A DNA stretch of 27,072 bases from Roseburia sp. (GTDB lineage: Bacteria; Bacillota; Clostridia; Lachnospirales; Lachnospiraceae), in contig JAHZFL010000009.1 in the NCBI GenBank assembly GCA_019421345.1, positions 61,930-89,001 on the forward strand, read 5' to 3'. Shown here piece by piece: positions 7,921 through 15,477 of this stretch. A program made the translations under genes and the position numbers. Positions within the stretch are counted from its first letter, which is position 1, and each line of letters opens with the position of its first letter. Under the pieces are notes generated by a model. That model was not told where the DNA came from. It saw only the letters and a program-made list of their open reading frames with translations, and searched no databases.

Positions 7921-8495
7921 ACCTCTGTCGTCTCATCTTTCAAGTAATTTCTGACACGCTTCCAGTCCGGGTAAAACTGCGTCATGTACGACCAGAACAC
8001 CGGACTGTGGCTCGCCTCCAAAATATGCGTCATCTCATGGACCACCACATACTCCAGACAAAACGGCGGCTTTTGCAGCAGCGCCAGATTAATATTGATA
8101 TGGTGCGTTCTGACATTGCAGGAACCCCAGCGTGTTTTCATCTGACGGATCGTAATGCCGGAAACCTGAACTCCCATCACCGGCTCCCACTTTGCCACCA
8201 GCTTCTCTGTCTGTGCTTTCAGCTCCCGCTTCTGCCGTTCCCTCTCGGCTTTGCTCAAAGCCTCTCTTGTCCCGGAATTTTCCCTGATCGCCTCATACTT
8301 TCTTTTATATTTTCTGATCCAGTCGATACGCTCCTTTGCAAATGCATAGATACGCGCATCCTCCATCTGTACAGGCGCTGAGATCAGAACGCTTCCATCC
8401 TCCCTGCGAATCCGCAGATACATATTTTTCATCTGCTTTTTGACAACAGTTACCGTGATCTCCTCGACCTGCATCCGGTACGTTCGCTGCTTCAT
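7917..8495 (-). CDS. YgjP-like zinc metallopeptidase (DUF45/M48-type)
   Basis: A 192-residue protein of the YgjP/DUF45 family, predicted cytosolic zinc peptidases. The signature MKTRWGSCN (119-127) and the zinc motif HEMTH (153-157) with a third likely ligand His163 in ASHSPVFW are all present, so the active site looks intact. Substrates are not known to me; E. coli YgjP is similarly obscure. The frame extends to an ATG at 8510. The ATG at 8495 has GGAGGAG just upstream and overlaps the WYL gene's stop as ATGA, so I start it there. The coupling to the WYL regulator suggests the two work or are regulated together. The 3' end overlaps the convergent DUF4250 gene by 4 nt. Confidence 0.92.
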   Translation of the reverse strand: MKQRTYRMQVEEITVTVVKKQMKNMYLRIRREDGSVLISAPVQMEDARIYAFAKERIDWIRKYKRKYEAIRENSGTREALSKAERERQKRELKAQTEKLVAKWEPVMGVQVSGITIRQMKTRWGSCNVRTHHININLALLQKPPFCLEYVVVHEMTHILEASHSPVFWSYMTQFYPDWKRVRNYLKDETTEV

Positions 8496-9505
8496 TCGTT
8501 CTCCTCCCATTTTTCCGCTGTCTGATACCGGCTTAGTATCTCCTGTAAATAATCCTCGTATGCTTTTGCCACATGCTCCGGTGACTCAATCCTCACATCA
8601 GCGCCCAACCCTGTCAGCCAGCCGAAAAACTGACGGCTCACCGCAACCTCCACGCGCGCACGAATCTGCGTTCCCTCTATTCTGCGCATCGCGACGTCCT
8701 TTCCGAATCGGTCGATCATCACGCCTGTCATTCCCTCGTCGCAGCAGAGCGTCACCGTTTCTTCCTCCCCCGCAAACATACCGAACGTCTTTTTGGAATA
8801 GGACGCCGCATCAAACTGCAAAAGCAGCTCCTTCCCCTCGCGCTCCGCTCCAAGCAGACCGATCCTTACCATTTTATCGACACGGTAATGACGGATCTCA
8901 CTGCTTCTGCCGTCATACGCAATCAAATAATAATTCTCATCATCCCACAAGAGCAGCCACGGACTGACCTCATAAAACGCGCCGTCATGACGCAGCTTTA
9001 TCTCCTTGTCCACGCTCCACGAAAAATACTGAAACTGTATCCTCACATTCTCCCCGATCGCCTTATAGATGAGGTCCACATTATAGTAAATACTCTCATT
9101 TACCGCCTTATTCCTGTCTGCCACAACGACCTGCCTGTGAAGCTGCCTTGCCTGCGCCTTGCTGCAGAGCGTCTCAAGCTTGCCGATCAACTGCCTCGAC
9201 TTCTTTAAGGTGATAAACTTCGACGCCTGCACCGCATCTACCAGCAGCTTTAACTCTGCAAGCTCAAATTGCCTTGCTGCAAGATAATATCCGCCCGTCC
9301 GCCCCTTTTGCCTGATAATATCCATTCCAAACTCCTGCAAAAGCTCAATATCCGTATAAATAGACTTTCGCTCCGCCGCTATGTCATTCGCCCGAAGATG
9401 CGCAATGATCTCATTCGTCGTAACCACATGATCCTCATCTGTTTTCTCTATAAGAAACTGCATAATATATAAAAGCTTTAACTTCTGCCTTTCTGATCTT
9501 GCCAT
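8492..9505 (-). CDS. WYL-domain transcriptional regulator
   Basis: This is a WYL-family regulator of about 337 residues: an N-terminal winged helix (KLKLLYIMQFLIEKT, then ERKSIYTDIELLQ, the usual recognition region), a linker, and a central WYL domain with YYLIAYDGRSSEIRHYRVDKM. A WCX-like C-terminal segment follows. WYL domains bind small ligands or nucleic acid and often control DNA-damage, defence or metabolic genes. The start is uncertain. An ATG at 9505 gives the typical family N terminus (MARSERQKLKLLY) but has only GGGAAG upstream; an ATG at 9544 has AAGGA 12 nt upstream. The gene is divergent from the glp operon and coupled to the YgjP-like protease. Whether it controls either neighbour is unknown. 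Confidence 0.92.
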   Translation of the reverse strand: MARSERQKLKLLYIMQFLIEKTDEDHVVTTNEIIAHLRANDIAAERKSIYTDIELLQEFGMDIIRQKGRTGGYYLAARQFELAELKLLVDAVQASKFITLKKSRQLIGKLETLCSKAQARQLHRQVVVADRNKAVNESIYYNVDLIYKAIGENVRIQFQYFSWSVDKEIKLRHDGAFYEVSPWLLLWDDENYYLIAYDGRSSEIRHYRVDKMVRIGLLGAEREGKELLLQFDAASYSKKTFGMFAGEEETVTLCCDEGMTGVMIDRFGKDVAMRRIEGTQIRARVEVAVSRQFFGWLTGLGADVRIESPEHVAKAYEDYLQEILSRYQTAEKWEENE

Positions 9506-9568
9506 ACAAATCTTCCCGCTTTCCGTTCCGTTATGCCTAATCATATCACGTTCGCATCCTTTTGGCTA

Positions 9569-9597
9569 TTGCCAGATCAACAAATGAGTGCTATAAT
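9569..9597 (+). promoter_or_regulatory. Sigma-A promoter of the glp operon
   Basis: TTGCCA (9569-9574) is followed after 17 bp by a perfect TATAAT (9592-9597), one of the best promoters in the window. The start is expected near 9604. That places the terminator hairpin at 9633 about 30 nt into the transcript and the first gene about 133 nt downstream. Confidence 0.75.
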
Positions 9598-9632
9598 TTC
9601 ATTAGAACTTCACAGGAGTTACCGGGAGACAT

Positions 9633-9684
9633 GAGCAAGGTAAACAACAACGATCTTATCGTTTTGTTTTCCTTGCTCTTTTTT
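9633..9684 (+). terminator. Leader intrinsic terminator, probable GlpP antitermination target
   Basis: GAGCAAGG (9633-9640) pairs perfectly with CCTTGCTC (9671-9678), followed at once by six T. Inside the hairpin AAACA/TGTTT and ACGAT/ATCGT add two more 5-bp helices around a CTT loop. It lies between a strong promoter and the first glp gene, so it must be bypassed for expression. GlpP is known in Bacillus to cause antitermination at the glpD leader in response to glycerol-3-phosphate, and a glpP gene lies at the end of this operon. The assignment as GlpP target is inference from this context. Confidence 0.85.
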
Positions 9685-9736
9685 ACTTTTATAAAGCTTT
9701 GCTCCCTGTCAAATCGCTTCAGATCGGAGGATTACT

Positions 9737-11218
9737 ATGTATGATGCAATCATCATCGGAGCCGGTGTTACCGGCAGCGCGATTGCGCGCGAATTAGCAA
9801 AATATCAGGCAAGCATCTGCGTCATCGAGCGGGAGGAAGACGTCTGCTGCGGCACGTCTAAAGCAAACAGCGCGATTATCCATGCCGGCTTCGACGCAGA
9901 GCCGGGCAGCAGGAAGGCGGCGCTGAATGTCCGCGGAAATTCCATGATGGACACACTTGCCAAAGAGCTTTCCATTCCCTTTACCAGGAACGGCTCGCTT
10001 GTCGTCTGCACAAAATCACAAAATCGGGCAGACCTTGCGGCACTGTTGGAAAAGGGCAAAAAAAACGGCGTGCCCGATCTGCGTATTCTGGAGCGGGAAG
10101 ATCTTCTTTTGCTCGAACCAAACTTAAGCGACGACGTTGTCTGCGCGCTGCTTGCGCCAAGCGGCGGCATCGTCTGTCCGTTTGAGATGACAATGGCATT
10201 TGCAGAAAACGCCGCCGTTAATGGCGTCACCTTCTTTTTGAATACACAGGTACGGTCTGTCAGAAAAACGGCGGATGGCTATAAAATCTCAACCCTTCAT
10301 ACAGATACCGGAAGGGAGGAGTCTTTTTGCGCAAAAGCCGTCATCAATGCCGCCGGCGTATATGCCGATGAACTCAATAATATGGTAAGCGCCCAAAAGC
10401 TCCGCAGCACTGCGCGCAAGGGGGAATACTGTCTGCTTGATAAAACTGCAGGCACACACGTTTCCCACACCATCTTCCAGCTTCCATCCAAAATGGGAAA
10501 GGGCGTGCTCGTGACCCCGACCATCCACGGCAATCTTTTGATCGGTCCGACCGCCGCAGACGTTACCGATAAGGATGCCGTCAATACCACGCAGGAGGGG
10601 CTTGATATCCTAAGCGAAAAAGCCGCGTTAAGCGTCAAGGACCTGCCGATGCGTCAGGTCATCACCTCCTTTGCCGGGCTCCGCGCGCACGAGTCGGGCG
10701 GCGACTTTGTCATCGGAGAAGCTCCCGACGCTCCCGGCTTTATCAACGCTGCCGGCATCGAATCTCCGGGACTCTCCTCCGCCCCCGCGATCGGAGAGCT
10801 TGCGGCACGGCTTGCCGCAGATTTTCTCTCCCTGCAAAAAAAGGAGGACTTTATCTCTGAACGCAAAATCCTGCGTCCCGCGACGCTTTCTATGGAGGAG
10901 CGAAACCGTCTGATCAAAGAAAATCCCGCATACGGCAATATTATCTGCCGCTGTGAGATGATCAGCGAAGGGGAGATCATCGACGCCATCCATCGCCCGC
11001 TCGGCGCACGCTCCTTAGACGGCATAAAACGCCGCACGCGCGCCGGCATGGGACGCTGCCAGTCGGGCTTTTGTTCGCCGCGCACCATGCAGATCCTGGC
11101 GCGCGAGATTCCTATGCCGATGTCTGACGTTACAAAAAACGGAATCGGCAGCTCCCTTATCGTCGGCAGAAATAAGATGCTCTCAGAAGAATCGCTTCGG
11201 AACGGAGGAATGTCATGA
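9737..11218 (+). CDS. FAD-dependent glycerol-3-phosphate dehydrogenase with BFD-type Fe-S domain
   Basis: A 493-residue flavoprotein of the GlpA/GlpD-like DAO family. The FAD-binding GAGVTGSAIARELA (8-21) and an Ala-Gly-rich site at 203-208 (INAAGV) are clear, as is the later LRAHESGGDFVIG region. A C-terminal domain carries four cysteines (C404, C406, C441, C446) in the spacing of a BFD-like [2Fe-2S] domain. The likely reaction is oxidation of glycerol-3-phosphate to dihydroxyacetone phosphate. The neighbours make this much more likely than 2-hydroxyglutarate oxidase, a related enzyme. GGAGG lies upstream of the ATG at 9737. It is the first gene after the leader terminator, and its TGA overlaps the next ATG by 4 nt. 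I leave the symbol blank because glpA/glpD usage is inconsistent for this type. Confidence 0.88.
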   Translation: MYDAIIIGAGVTGSAIARELAKYQASICVIEREEDVCCGTSKANSAIIHAGFDAEPGSRKAALNVRGNSMMDTLAKELSIPFTRNGSLVVCTKSQNRADLAALLEKGKKNGVPDLRILEREDLLLLEPNLSDDVVCALLAPSGGIVCPFEMTMAFAENAAVNGVTFFLNTQVRSVRKTADGYKISTLHTDTGREESFCAKAVINAAGVYADELNNMVSAQKLRSTARKGEYCLLDKTAGTHVSHTIFQLPSKMGKGVLVTPTIHGNLLIGPTAADVTDKDAVNTTQEGLDILSEKAALSVKDLPMRQVITSFAGLRAHESGGDFVIGEAPDAPGFINAAGIESPGLSSAPAIGELAARLAADFLSLQKKEDFISERKILRPATLSMEERNRLIKENPAYGNIICRCEMISEGEIIDAIHRPLGARSLDGIKRRTRAGMGRCQSGFCSPRTMQILAREIPMPMSDVTKNGIGSSLIVGRNKMLSEESLRNGGMS

Positions 11219-12489
11219 AGAATTACGATCTTGTCATCATTGGCGGTGGTCCTGCCGGACTTGCGGCAGCAATCTCTGCAAGAGACTGCAGAATAGAAAA
11301 TATTTTGATCCTCGAAAGAGACAAGGAGCTTGGCGGCATTTTAAATCAATGTATTCACAACGGCTTCGGTCTCCATACCTTCAAGGAGGAGCTCACCGGT
11401 CCCGAATATGCCGCACGGTTTATCGGGCAGATTTTCACACGGAATATCCCGTATCTGCTCAACACAATGGTATTAGACATCTCCGTCTTAGAAAACGGAG
11501 ACAAAAAAGTAACCGCAATGAACCGCACGGACGGCATGTTTGAGCTTTGTGCAAAATCGGTCATCCTTGCCATGGGCTGCAGAGAGCGTTCCAGAGGCGC
11601 GCTTAATATTCCGGGCTACCGCCCCGCCGGCATCTATTCTGCCGGGACAGCACAGCGCCTTGTCAATATGGAAGGTTTTATGCCGGGACGTGAGGTTGTG
11701 ATCTTAGGTTCGGGAGACATCGGACTGATCATGGCGCGCCGCATGACATTAGAGGGGGCAGTCGTAAAAGCAGTCGCAGAGCTGATGCCGTACTCCGGCG
11801 GCTTAAAACGAAATATCGTACAATGCTTAGATGATTTTAACATTCCGCTCAAGCTAAGTCACACCGTTATCGATATTGAGGGAAAGGAACGCGTACAGGC
11901 CGTGACGATCGCGCAGGTCGGTCCTGACAAAAAGCCGATTCCCGGCACCAGCGAGCGCTATTCCTGTGACACACTGCTGCTCTCCTGCGGTCTGATACCG
12001 GAAAATGAGCTCAGCAAAAACGCCGGCGTCTCCCTTCACCCGGTCACTGCCGGACCAATCGTAAACGACCGTCTGGAGACAAACATTCCCGGTATCTTTG
12101 CCTGCGGCAACGTGCTTCACGTCCACGACCTTGTCGATTATGTGTCACAGGAGGCTGCCGCCGCGGGGAAAAATGCCGCACGCTATCTTTTAGAAGGCAC
12201 TGCCAAAACCGGTCCAAGCGTCCAGCTTTCCGCAGAGAGCGGCGTACGCTACACCGTTCCGTCCCGCCTGTGCCCCGAACGCATGGACGATACCATTACC
12301 GTCCGCTTCCGCGTGGACAATATTTACAGGGATCATGCCATCGCCGTCTATCTGGATGATACACTGCTGCAAAAGAAAAAGCGACCGGTCATGGCGCCCG
12401 GAGAAATGGAACAGATTGTCCTTGACAAGAAAAAATTAACTGCTCATCCTTCGCTGCAGCGGATTACCGTTCGCATCGAGGAAGCGTAA
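11215..12489 (+). CDS. NAD(P)/FAD-dependent oxidoreductase, GlpB-like partner
   Basis: A 424-residue pyridine-nucleotide-disulfide-type oxidoreductase. It has an N-terminal FAD site IIGGGPAGLAAAISA (8-22), a second dinucleotide site with VVILGSGDIGLIMARR near 161-176, and a C-terminal FAD contact in GIFACGNVLHVHDLVDYVSQE. A redox CxxC is not evident. Together with the upstream Fe-S flavoprotein and the downstream Cys4 protein it forms the three-part set that accompanies glpK and glpP in other anaerobes, such as Thermotoga as I recall. I infer that it passes electrons from glycerol-3-phosphate oxidation to NAD(P)+ or another carrier. The ATGA overlap with the upstream gene and a good ribosome site (GGAGG) support tight coupling. 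No glycerol kinase or facilitator gene is in view. Confidence 0.85.
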   Translation: MKNYDLVIIGGGPAGLAAAISARDCRIENILILERDKELGGILNQCIHNGFGLHTFKEELTGPEYAARFIGQIFTRNIPYLLNTMVLDISVLENGDKKVTAMNRTDGMFELCAKSVILAMGCRERSRGALNIPGYRPAGIYSAGTAQRLVNMEGFMPGREVVILGSGDIGLIMARRMTLEGAVVKAVAELMPYSGGLKRNIVQCLDDFNIPLKLSHTVIDIEGKERVQAVTIAQVGPDKKPIPGTSERYSCDTLLLSCGLIPENELSKNAGVSLHPVTAGPIVNDRLETNIPGIFACGNVLHVHDLVDYVSQEAAAAGKNAARYLLEGTAKTGPSVQLSAESGVRYTVPSRLCPERMDDTITVRFRVDNIYRDHAIAVYLDDTLLQKKKRPVMAPGEMEQIVLDKKKLTAHPSLQRITVRIEEA

Positions 12490-12506
12490 GACGAGGAGGA
12501 TTTCTT

Positions 12507-12896
12507 ATGATCACAAACACAGAATTGACCTGTATTAACTGCCCGCTCGGTTGTGCGCTTACTATCGCTTCTGAAAACGGCAGCATTCTTTCTGTCACGG
12601 GCAACACCTGTCAGAGAGGAGAAGCCTACGCAAGGGCAGAGATCACTGCCCCGGCACGGATCGTAACCACCTCTGTCCCTGTCTTAAGCGGCAGCTGCCC
12701 AATGGTCAGCGTAAAAACCGCTTCCGCCATTCCAAAGGGCAAAATCTTTGACTGTATCGCTGCACTAAAAAACATTACGGCAGCTGCGCCGATCGCCATC
12801 GGAGACGTCATATTACAAAACGTGGCTGACACCGGCATTGACGTGGTTGCCACCAAAGACGTTTCCGCAAACGGATCGCCGATTGATTGTCCGTGA
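12507..12896 (+). CDS. DUF1667 Cys4 protein, third subunit of the glp oxidoreductase set
   Basis: A 129-residue DUF1667 protein. Its N terminus has four cysteines in the pattern C9-x2-C12-x3-C16 and C35 (CINCPLGC then NTCQRG), like the [4Fe-4S]-binding start of molybdopterin oxidoreductases. An iron-sulfur cluster for electron transfer is a reasonable inference. GAGGAGG precedes the ATG by 8 nt, and the gap after the upstream gene is only 17 nt. The same gene trio occurs next to glpP in other anaerobes. The C-terminal part has no motif that I recognise. The stop codon overlaps the -35 of a probable promoter for glpP. Confidence 0.85.
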   Translation: MITNTELTCINCPLGCALTIASENGSILSVTGNTCQRGEAYARAEITAPARIVTTSVPVLSGSCPMVSVKTASAIPKGKIFDCIAALKNITAAAPIAIGDVILQNVADTGIDVVATKDVSANGSPIDCP

Positions 12897-12921
12897 CAAG
12901 CCAATCTTTTCCATATATAAT
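12893..12921 (+). promoter_or_regulatory. Probable internal promoter for glpP
   Basis: GTGACA (12893-12898, overlapping the TGA of the DUF1667 gene), a 17-bp spacer and a perfect TATAAT (12916-12921) form a good sigma-A match. Its start would be near 12928, inside the long palindrome at 12919-12956. It would supply GlpP when the operon is shut by the leader terminator. Confidence 0.5.
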
Positions 12922-12956
12922 ATAAGGGATGAAGCATTTGCTTCATCCCTTATATT
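12919..12956. repeat. Perfect 17-bp inverted repeat between DUF1667 and glpP genes
   Basis: Two exactly complementary 17-base arms (12919-12935 and 12940-12956) flank the loop ATTT. The core is GGGATGAAGC/GCTTCATCCC with AT-rich outer bases. Neither strand has a T tract after it, so a standard intrinsic terminator is unlikely. It overlaps the -10 of the internal promoter, so it may be an operator. In RNA it may be a stabilising or processing hairpin between the metabolic genes and glpP. Confidence 0.8.
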
Positions 12957-12963
12957 GTTCACA

Positions 12964-12994
12964 AACGAGCAGCCCATAAGGCGTGCTGCCCGTT
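12964..12994 (+). promoter_or_regulatory. Second hairpin in the glpP leader
   Basis: AACGAGCAGC (12964-12973) pairs with GCTGCCCGTT (12985-12994) with one A-C mismatch around an inner CC-ATAA-GG. It lies 33 nt before the glpP ATG. No U tract follows. It could be a GlpP autoregulatory site or a processing signal; this is only inference. Confidence 0.4.
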
Positions 12995-13027
12995 GTTATC
13001 ATTCATCTAAAAACGGAGTACATCACC

Positions 13028-13594
13028 ATGAAAAAACAATTCAAAGAAGCACTTGAGGACTCTCCGATCATCGCAGCCGTAAAGGACGACTGCGGACTGA
13101 AAAAATGTATCGCCAGTGACAGCCGTGTGATCTTTATTCTTTACGGTGACATTCTCACGATTGCCGACATCGTAAAGACTGCCAAAGACTCCGGCAAGCT
13201 TGTGATGGTCCACCTTGATCTGATCAACGGACTAAGCTCTAAGGAGATTGCCGTTGATTTTCTGAAAAAATACACGGCAGCTGATGGTATCATCACCACC
13301 AAACCAAATTTGATCAAGCGTGCAAAGGAGCTTGGTCTGTTTGCCATTCTCCGCCTTTTTATCATCGACTCTATGGCATATGAAAATATTGAGCGTCAGG
13401 TGAAGCACGCAAAGCCTGACCTGATCGAGATACTCCCCGCCCTCATGCCAAAAATCGTCTCCCGCATCTGCGCACTCTCCTCCATCCCGGTCATTGCCGG
13501 AGGCCTTGTCTCGGATAAGGAAGACATCATGGCGCTTTTACAGGCGGGCGTTATCAGTATTTCCTCTACAAATGAAAATATCTGGTTTCTCTGA
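13028..13594 (+). CDS. glpP: Glycerol-3-phosphate-responsive antiterminator GlpP
   Basis: A 188-residue GlpP-family protein. This TIM-barrel-like family binds glycerol-3-phosphate and, in Bacillus, lets RNA polymerase pass leader terminators of glp genes. Recognisable parts are SPIIAAVKD at the start, LYGDILTIADIV, MVHLDLINGL with ADGIITTKPNLIKRAKELG, RLFIIDSMAYEN, EILPALMPKI and the closing PVIAGGLVSDKEDI...GVISISSTN. All are typical of the family and length is normal. The frame opens earlier, but the ATG at 13028 has CGGAG 9 nt upstream. It follows the DUF1667 gene after 131 nt that hold a promoter and two hairpins. Its presumed target is the terminator at 9633-9684. The gene converges with the antiporter gene, with 6 nt between stops. 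Confidence 0.95.
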   Translation: MKKQFKEALEDSPIIAAVKDDCGLKKCIASDSRVIFILYGDILTIADIVKTAKDSGKLVMVHLDLINGLSSKEIAVDFLKKYTAADGIITTKPNLIKRAKELGLFAILRLFIIDSMAYENIERQVKHAKPDLIEILPALMPKIVSRICALSSIPVIAGGLVSDKEDIMALLQAGVISISSTNENIWFL

Positions 13595-13600
13595 CCGGCG

Positions 13601-14791
13601 CTATGCCGTCTGCACTTCCTTGTCCTTCATGACAACCTTTAACAGAATCGGTGTTAGGAGCGTCGTCACGATCACGACAAGCACGATCGGTGCGAACAGC
13701 TGATTGTCCAGCAGTCCACTCGCATATCCCTTTTGCGCCACGATCAGAGCGACCTCGCCGCGGGAAACCATTCCCACGCCAATCTGAAGCGCCTCTCTGC
13801 CGTTACAGCCGCAGAACCGTGCGCCCAGCCCGCATCCGACAATCTTACTTAAAATTGCGATGACGAGCAAAATCAGTGAGAATATCCAAATCCCTGCGTC
13901 CATACCGCCAAGCGTTACCTTCAGTCCGACGCTTGCAAAAAACACCGGCGAAAAGATCAGATACGACGGTATCTCACAACGCCTTGCCACATACGGACCA
14001 ATCTTCATGGAGCAGAGCATCAGACCTGCAAAATACGCGCCCGTAATATCCGCGATCCCGAAAAATTCCTCTGAAACATACGCCATCACAAAGCAGAATG
14101 CAACAGATAGGATAACAACTCTGCGCTTCTCGTCCTGCATCTCAACATAAGACTTCATTTTTACCAGCACAACGGTGACAACTGCAATAAAGACAAAATA
14201 GCCAAGTATTTTAAGCAGCACGCTGACCGGACTGACACTCGTATCTTTTAAGCTTGTCACCACCGTCAAAACGATAATACCGATAATATCATCCAAAATT
14301 GCTGCGCCAAGAATCGTCGTTCCGACCTTGCCCTTTAATTTTCCCATTTCACGCAGCGTCTCCACTGTGATACTCACCGAGGTCGCCGTCAGCACAACGC
14401 CTACAAACACTGCCTTTAACATCTCCGTATAATCCGAAAAATCCGTGTGGAAGAAAAATGCATAACCCAAAAATCCGCCAAGCAGCGGAACAACAACACC
14501 GATGAGAGCCGTAACGAGCGATGCTACTCCATTCTTCTTCAGCTCGCTGAGATCTGTCTCCAATCCCGCGTTAAACATCAAAAGAATCACGCCGATCTCC
14601 GCCAATTCCTCCAGAAATGTTCCCGTGCTTCCCTCCAGCGTGATCATTCCAAATCCTGACGGTCCTAATATCACGCCCGCCGCCAACGCTCCGACAACCG
14701 CAGGCATATGGATTTTCCTTGAAAATAATCCCAGTACCTTTGTAGAAATCATAATAATTGCCAAAAATAGTAAAAATGAATATGATTCCAT
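13601..14791 (-). CDS. CPA2-family cation/proton antiporter
   Basis: A 396-residue, very hydrophobic protein with about 12 membrane segments across its whole length. It starts directly with a helix (SFLLFLAIIMISTKVLG), then shows the CPA2 landmarks KIHMPAVVGALAAGVILGPSG, LLMFNAGLETDLSELKK, and LGAAILDDIIGIIVL (the conserved Asp-Asp pair in the transport region). It ends soon after the last helix, without the TrkA-N/RCK nucleotide-binding domain that KefB/KefC-like members carry. It likely exchanges Na+ or K+ for protons. AGAGGAG lies 8 nt before the ATG at 14791. It appears monocistronic, with a weak promoter candidate at 14850-14877 and a terminator-like hairpin further upstream. Confidence 0.93.
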   Translation of the reverse strand: MESYSFLLFLAIIMISTKVLGLFSRKIHMPAVVGALAAGVILGPSGFGMITLEGSTGTFLEELAEIGVILLMFNAGLETDLSELKKNGVASLVTALIGVVVPLLGGFLGYAFFFHTDFSDYTEMLKAVFVGVVLTATSVSITVETLREMGKLKGKVGTTILGAAILDDIIGIIVLTVVTSLKDTSVSPVSVLLKILGYFVFIAVVTVVLVKMKSYVEMQDEKRRVVILSVAFCFVMAYVSEEFFGIADITGAYFAGLMLCSMKIGPYVARRCEIPSYLIFSPVFFASVGLKVTLGGMDAGIWIFSLILLVIAILSKIVGCGLGARFCGCNGREALQIGVGMVSRGEVALIVAQKGYASGLLDNQLFAPIVLVVIVTTLLTPILLKVVMKDKEVQTA

Positions 14792-14849
14792 CGCTCAGAC
14801 TCCTCTCGTGTTTGTAAAAAATATATAAACTCTTTGATAGCATTGCTAT

Positions 14850-14877
14850 TTTATACCCATACCGCAGAAATTGTAAC
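14850..14877 (-). promoter_or_regulatory. Weak promoter candidate for the antiporter gene
   Basis: GTTACA (14872-14877), a 16-bp spacer and TATAAA (14850-14855) on the minus strand. A 5-bp inverted repeat ATAGC-ATT-GCTAT (14837-14849) lies at the expected start and could be an operator. The match is only moderate. Confidence 0.33.
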
Positions 14878-14891
14878 TGGCGTTTTGCCAG

Positions 14892-14929
14892 AAAAAGTGA
14901 TGAAAAAGCATTCTTTTTTATCACTTTTT
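14892..14929. terminator. 16-bp stem-loop with T-rich arms, possible bidirectional terminator
   Basis: Arms 14892-14907 and 14914-14929 are complementary over 16 bp with one G-T pair and a 6-nt loop. Each arm begins with A5 and ends with T5, so either strand makes a stem closing in a U-run. The core is GTGAT/ATCAC. No gene obviously ends into it on either side, so the role is uncertain. Confidence 0.5.
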
Positions 14930-14992
14930 AATGTCAACACAAAGCTATCCATTCCACAAGCTTTTGTTCCCCATACTATGCCGGAGCAGAAC

Positions 14993-15015
14993 ATGGAAAC
15001 TTGAAAGGTTTCCAT
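14993..15015. repeat. Perfect 8-bp inverted repeat ATGGAAAC/GTTTCCAT
   Basis: Arms 14993-15000 and 15008-15015 are exact reverse complements around the 7-nt spacer TTGAAAG. It lies in the non-coding stretch with no promoter next to it. It could be a protein-binding site or RNA hairpin. Confidence 0.4.
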
Positions 15016-15152
15016 ATAGCGAAATTGATAGGAATCGCAGTGAAGTAGCAATTATGTTTTCGTTCTCCGCAGCAGTGATCTATGCCTCGCATTACGATTG
15101 ATATCTGCATACAGATGAACTGCTATAAACACTTAAGGATACATCTTGGGGG

Positions 15153-15287
15153 ATGCTACGGAATTTCATCCAAAATATTATATCTTTTCCGGCAGCGTCC
15201 TGCAAAAGCGAAAATACGTTGCATACTTTCAAGCTGCAAGAGAAGCGTAAGAATACCTTTACGATTATAATGGAACGGAGGATATGA
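15153..15287 (+). CDS. Micro-ORF of 44 codons, doubtful
   Basis: An ATG at 15153 opens 44 codons ending at TGA 15285-15287, which overlaps the ATG of the next micro-ORF (15284) as ATGA. The upstream site is weak (AAGGA about 14 nt away). The peptide is basic (LQEKRKNTFTIIMERRI at its end) and I do not recognise it. The overlap arrangement is what makes it worth listing; a decayed gene fragment is at least as likely. Confidence 0.2.
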   Translation: MLRNFIQNIISFPAASCKSENTLHTFKLQEKRKNTFTIIMERRI

Positions 15288-15352
15288 CAGAAAAAAATAA
15301 AACTATCATCCCAAAAAGATACTCCCACCTTTGTCACAGGTACGATGAGTGA
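15284..15352 (+). CDS. Micro-ORF of 22 codons, doubtful
   Basis: ATG at 15284, GGAGG only 2 nt upstream, product starting MTEKNKTIIPKRYSHLCH, stop at 15350-15352. The KRYSHL string faintly recalls the start of IS30-type transposases, but nothing of that kind follows in any frame. Probably a remnant or chance ORF. Confidence 0.2.
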   Translation: MTEKNKTIIPKRYSHLCHRYDE

Positions 15353-15426
15353 ATCAGATCCATAGAAAACAGACCAAAAGACGTCCGAATCATTCACTGC
15401 TAAACATCAACTCAATTCAGCACATG

Positions 15427-15459
15427 AAAAAACCCCGAAAACTCAACGTTTTCAGGGTT
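15427..15459 (-). terminator. Intrinsic terminator, probably of the sbcD-sbcC-murI unit
   Basis: The arms AACCC-C-GAAAAC (15431-15442) and GTTTTC-A-GGGTT (15448-15459) pair over 11 bp with one mismatch and a 5-nt loop. On the minus strand a T6 run (15432 to 15427) follows. It lies about 215 nt beyond the murI stop and no other leftward gene intervenes. Confidence 0.65.
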
Positions 15460-15477
15460 CTTTCGAGGAGTTTAGTT

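Noticed and set aside
9631..9744. A 37-codon frame across the glp leader terminator, ending just inside the first glp gene
   Set aside because: Its ribosome site is badly placed (GGGAG 2 nt or AGGAG 12 nt from the ATG), and the frame is made of the hairpin arms and T run. A leader peptide is possible but not supported.
15284..15352. Possible IS30-type transposase remnant from the KRYSHL string
   Set aside because: Only six residues resemble the family start, and no further transposase motif follows in any frame, so an insertion sequence is not called.
15092..15397. A 101-codon minus-strand frame in the non-coding stretch
   Set aside because: Cys/Ser/Phe/Val-rich product with no recognisable domain and no convincing ribosome site; likely chance.
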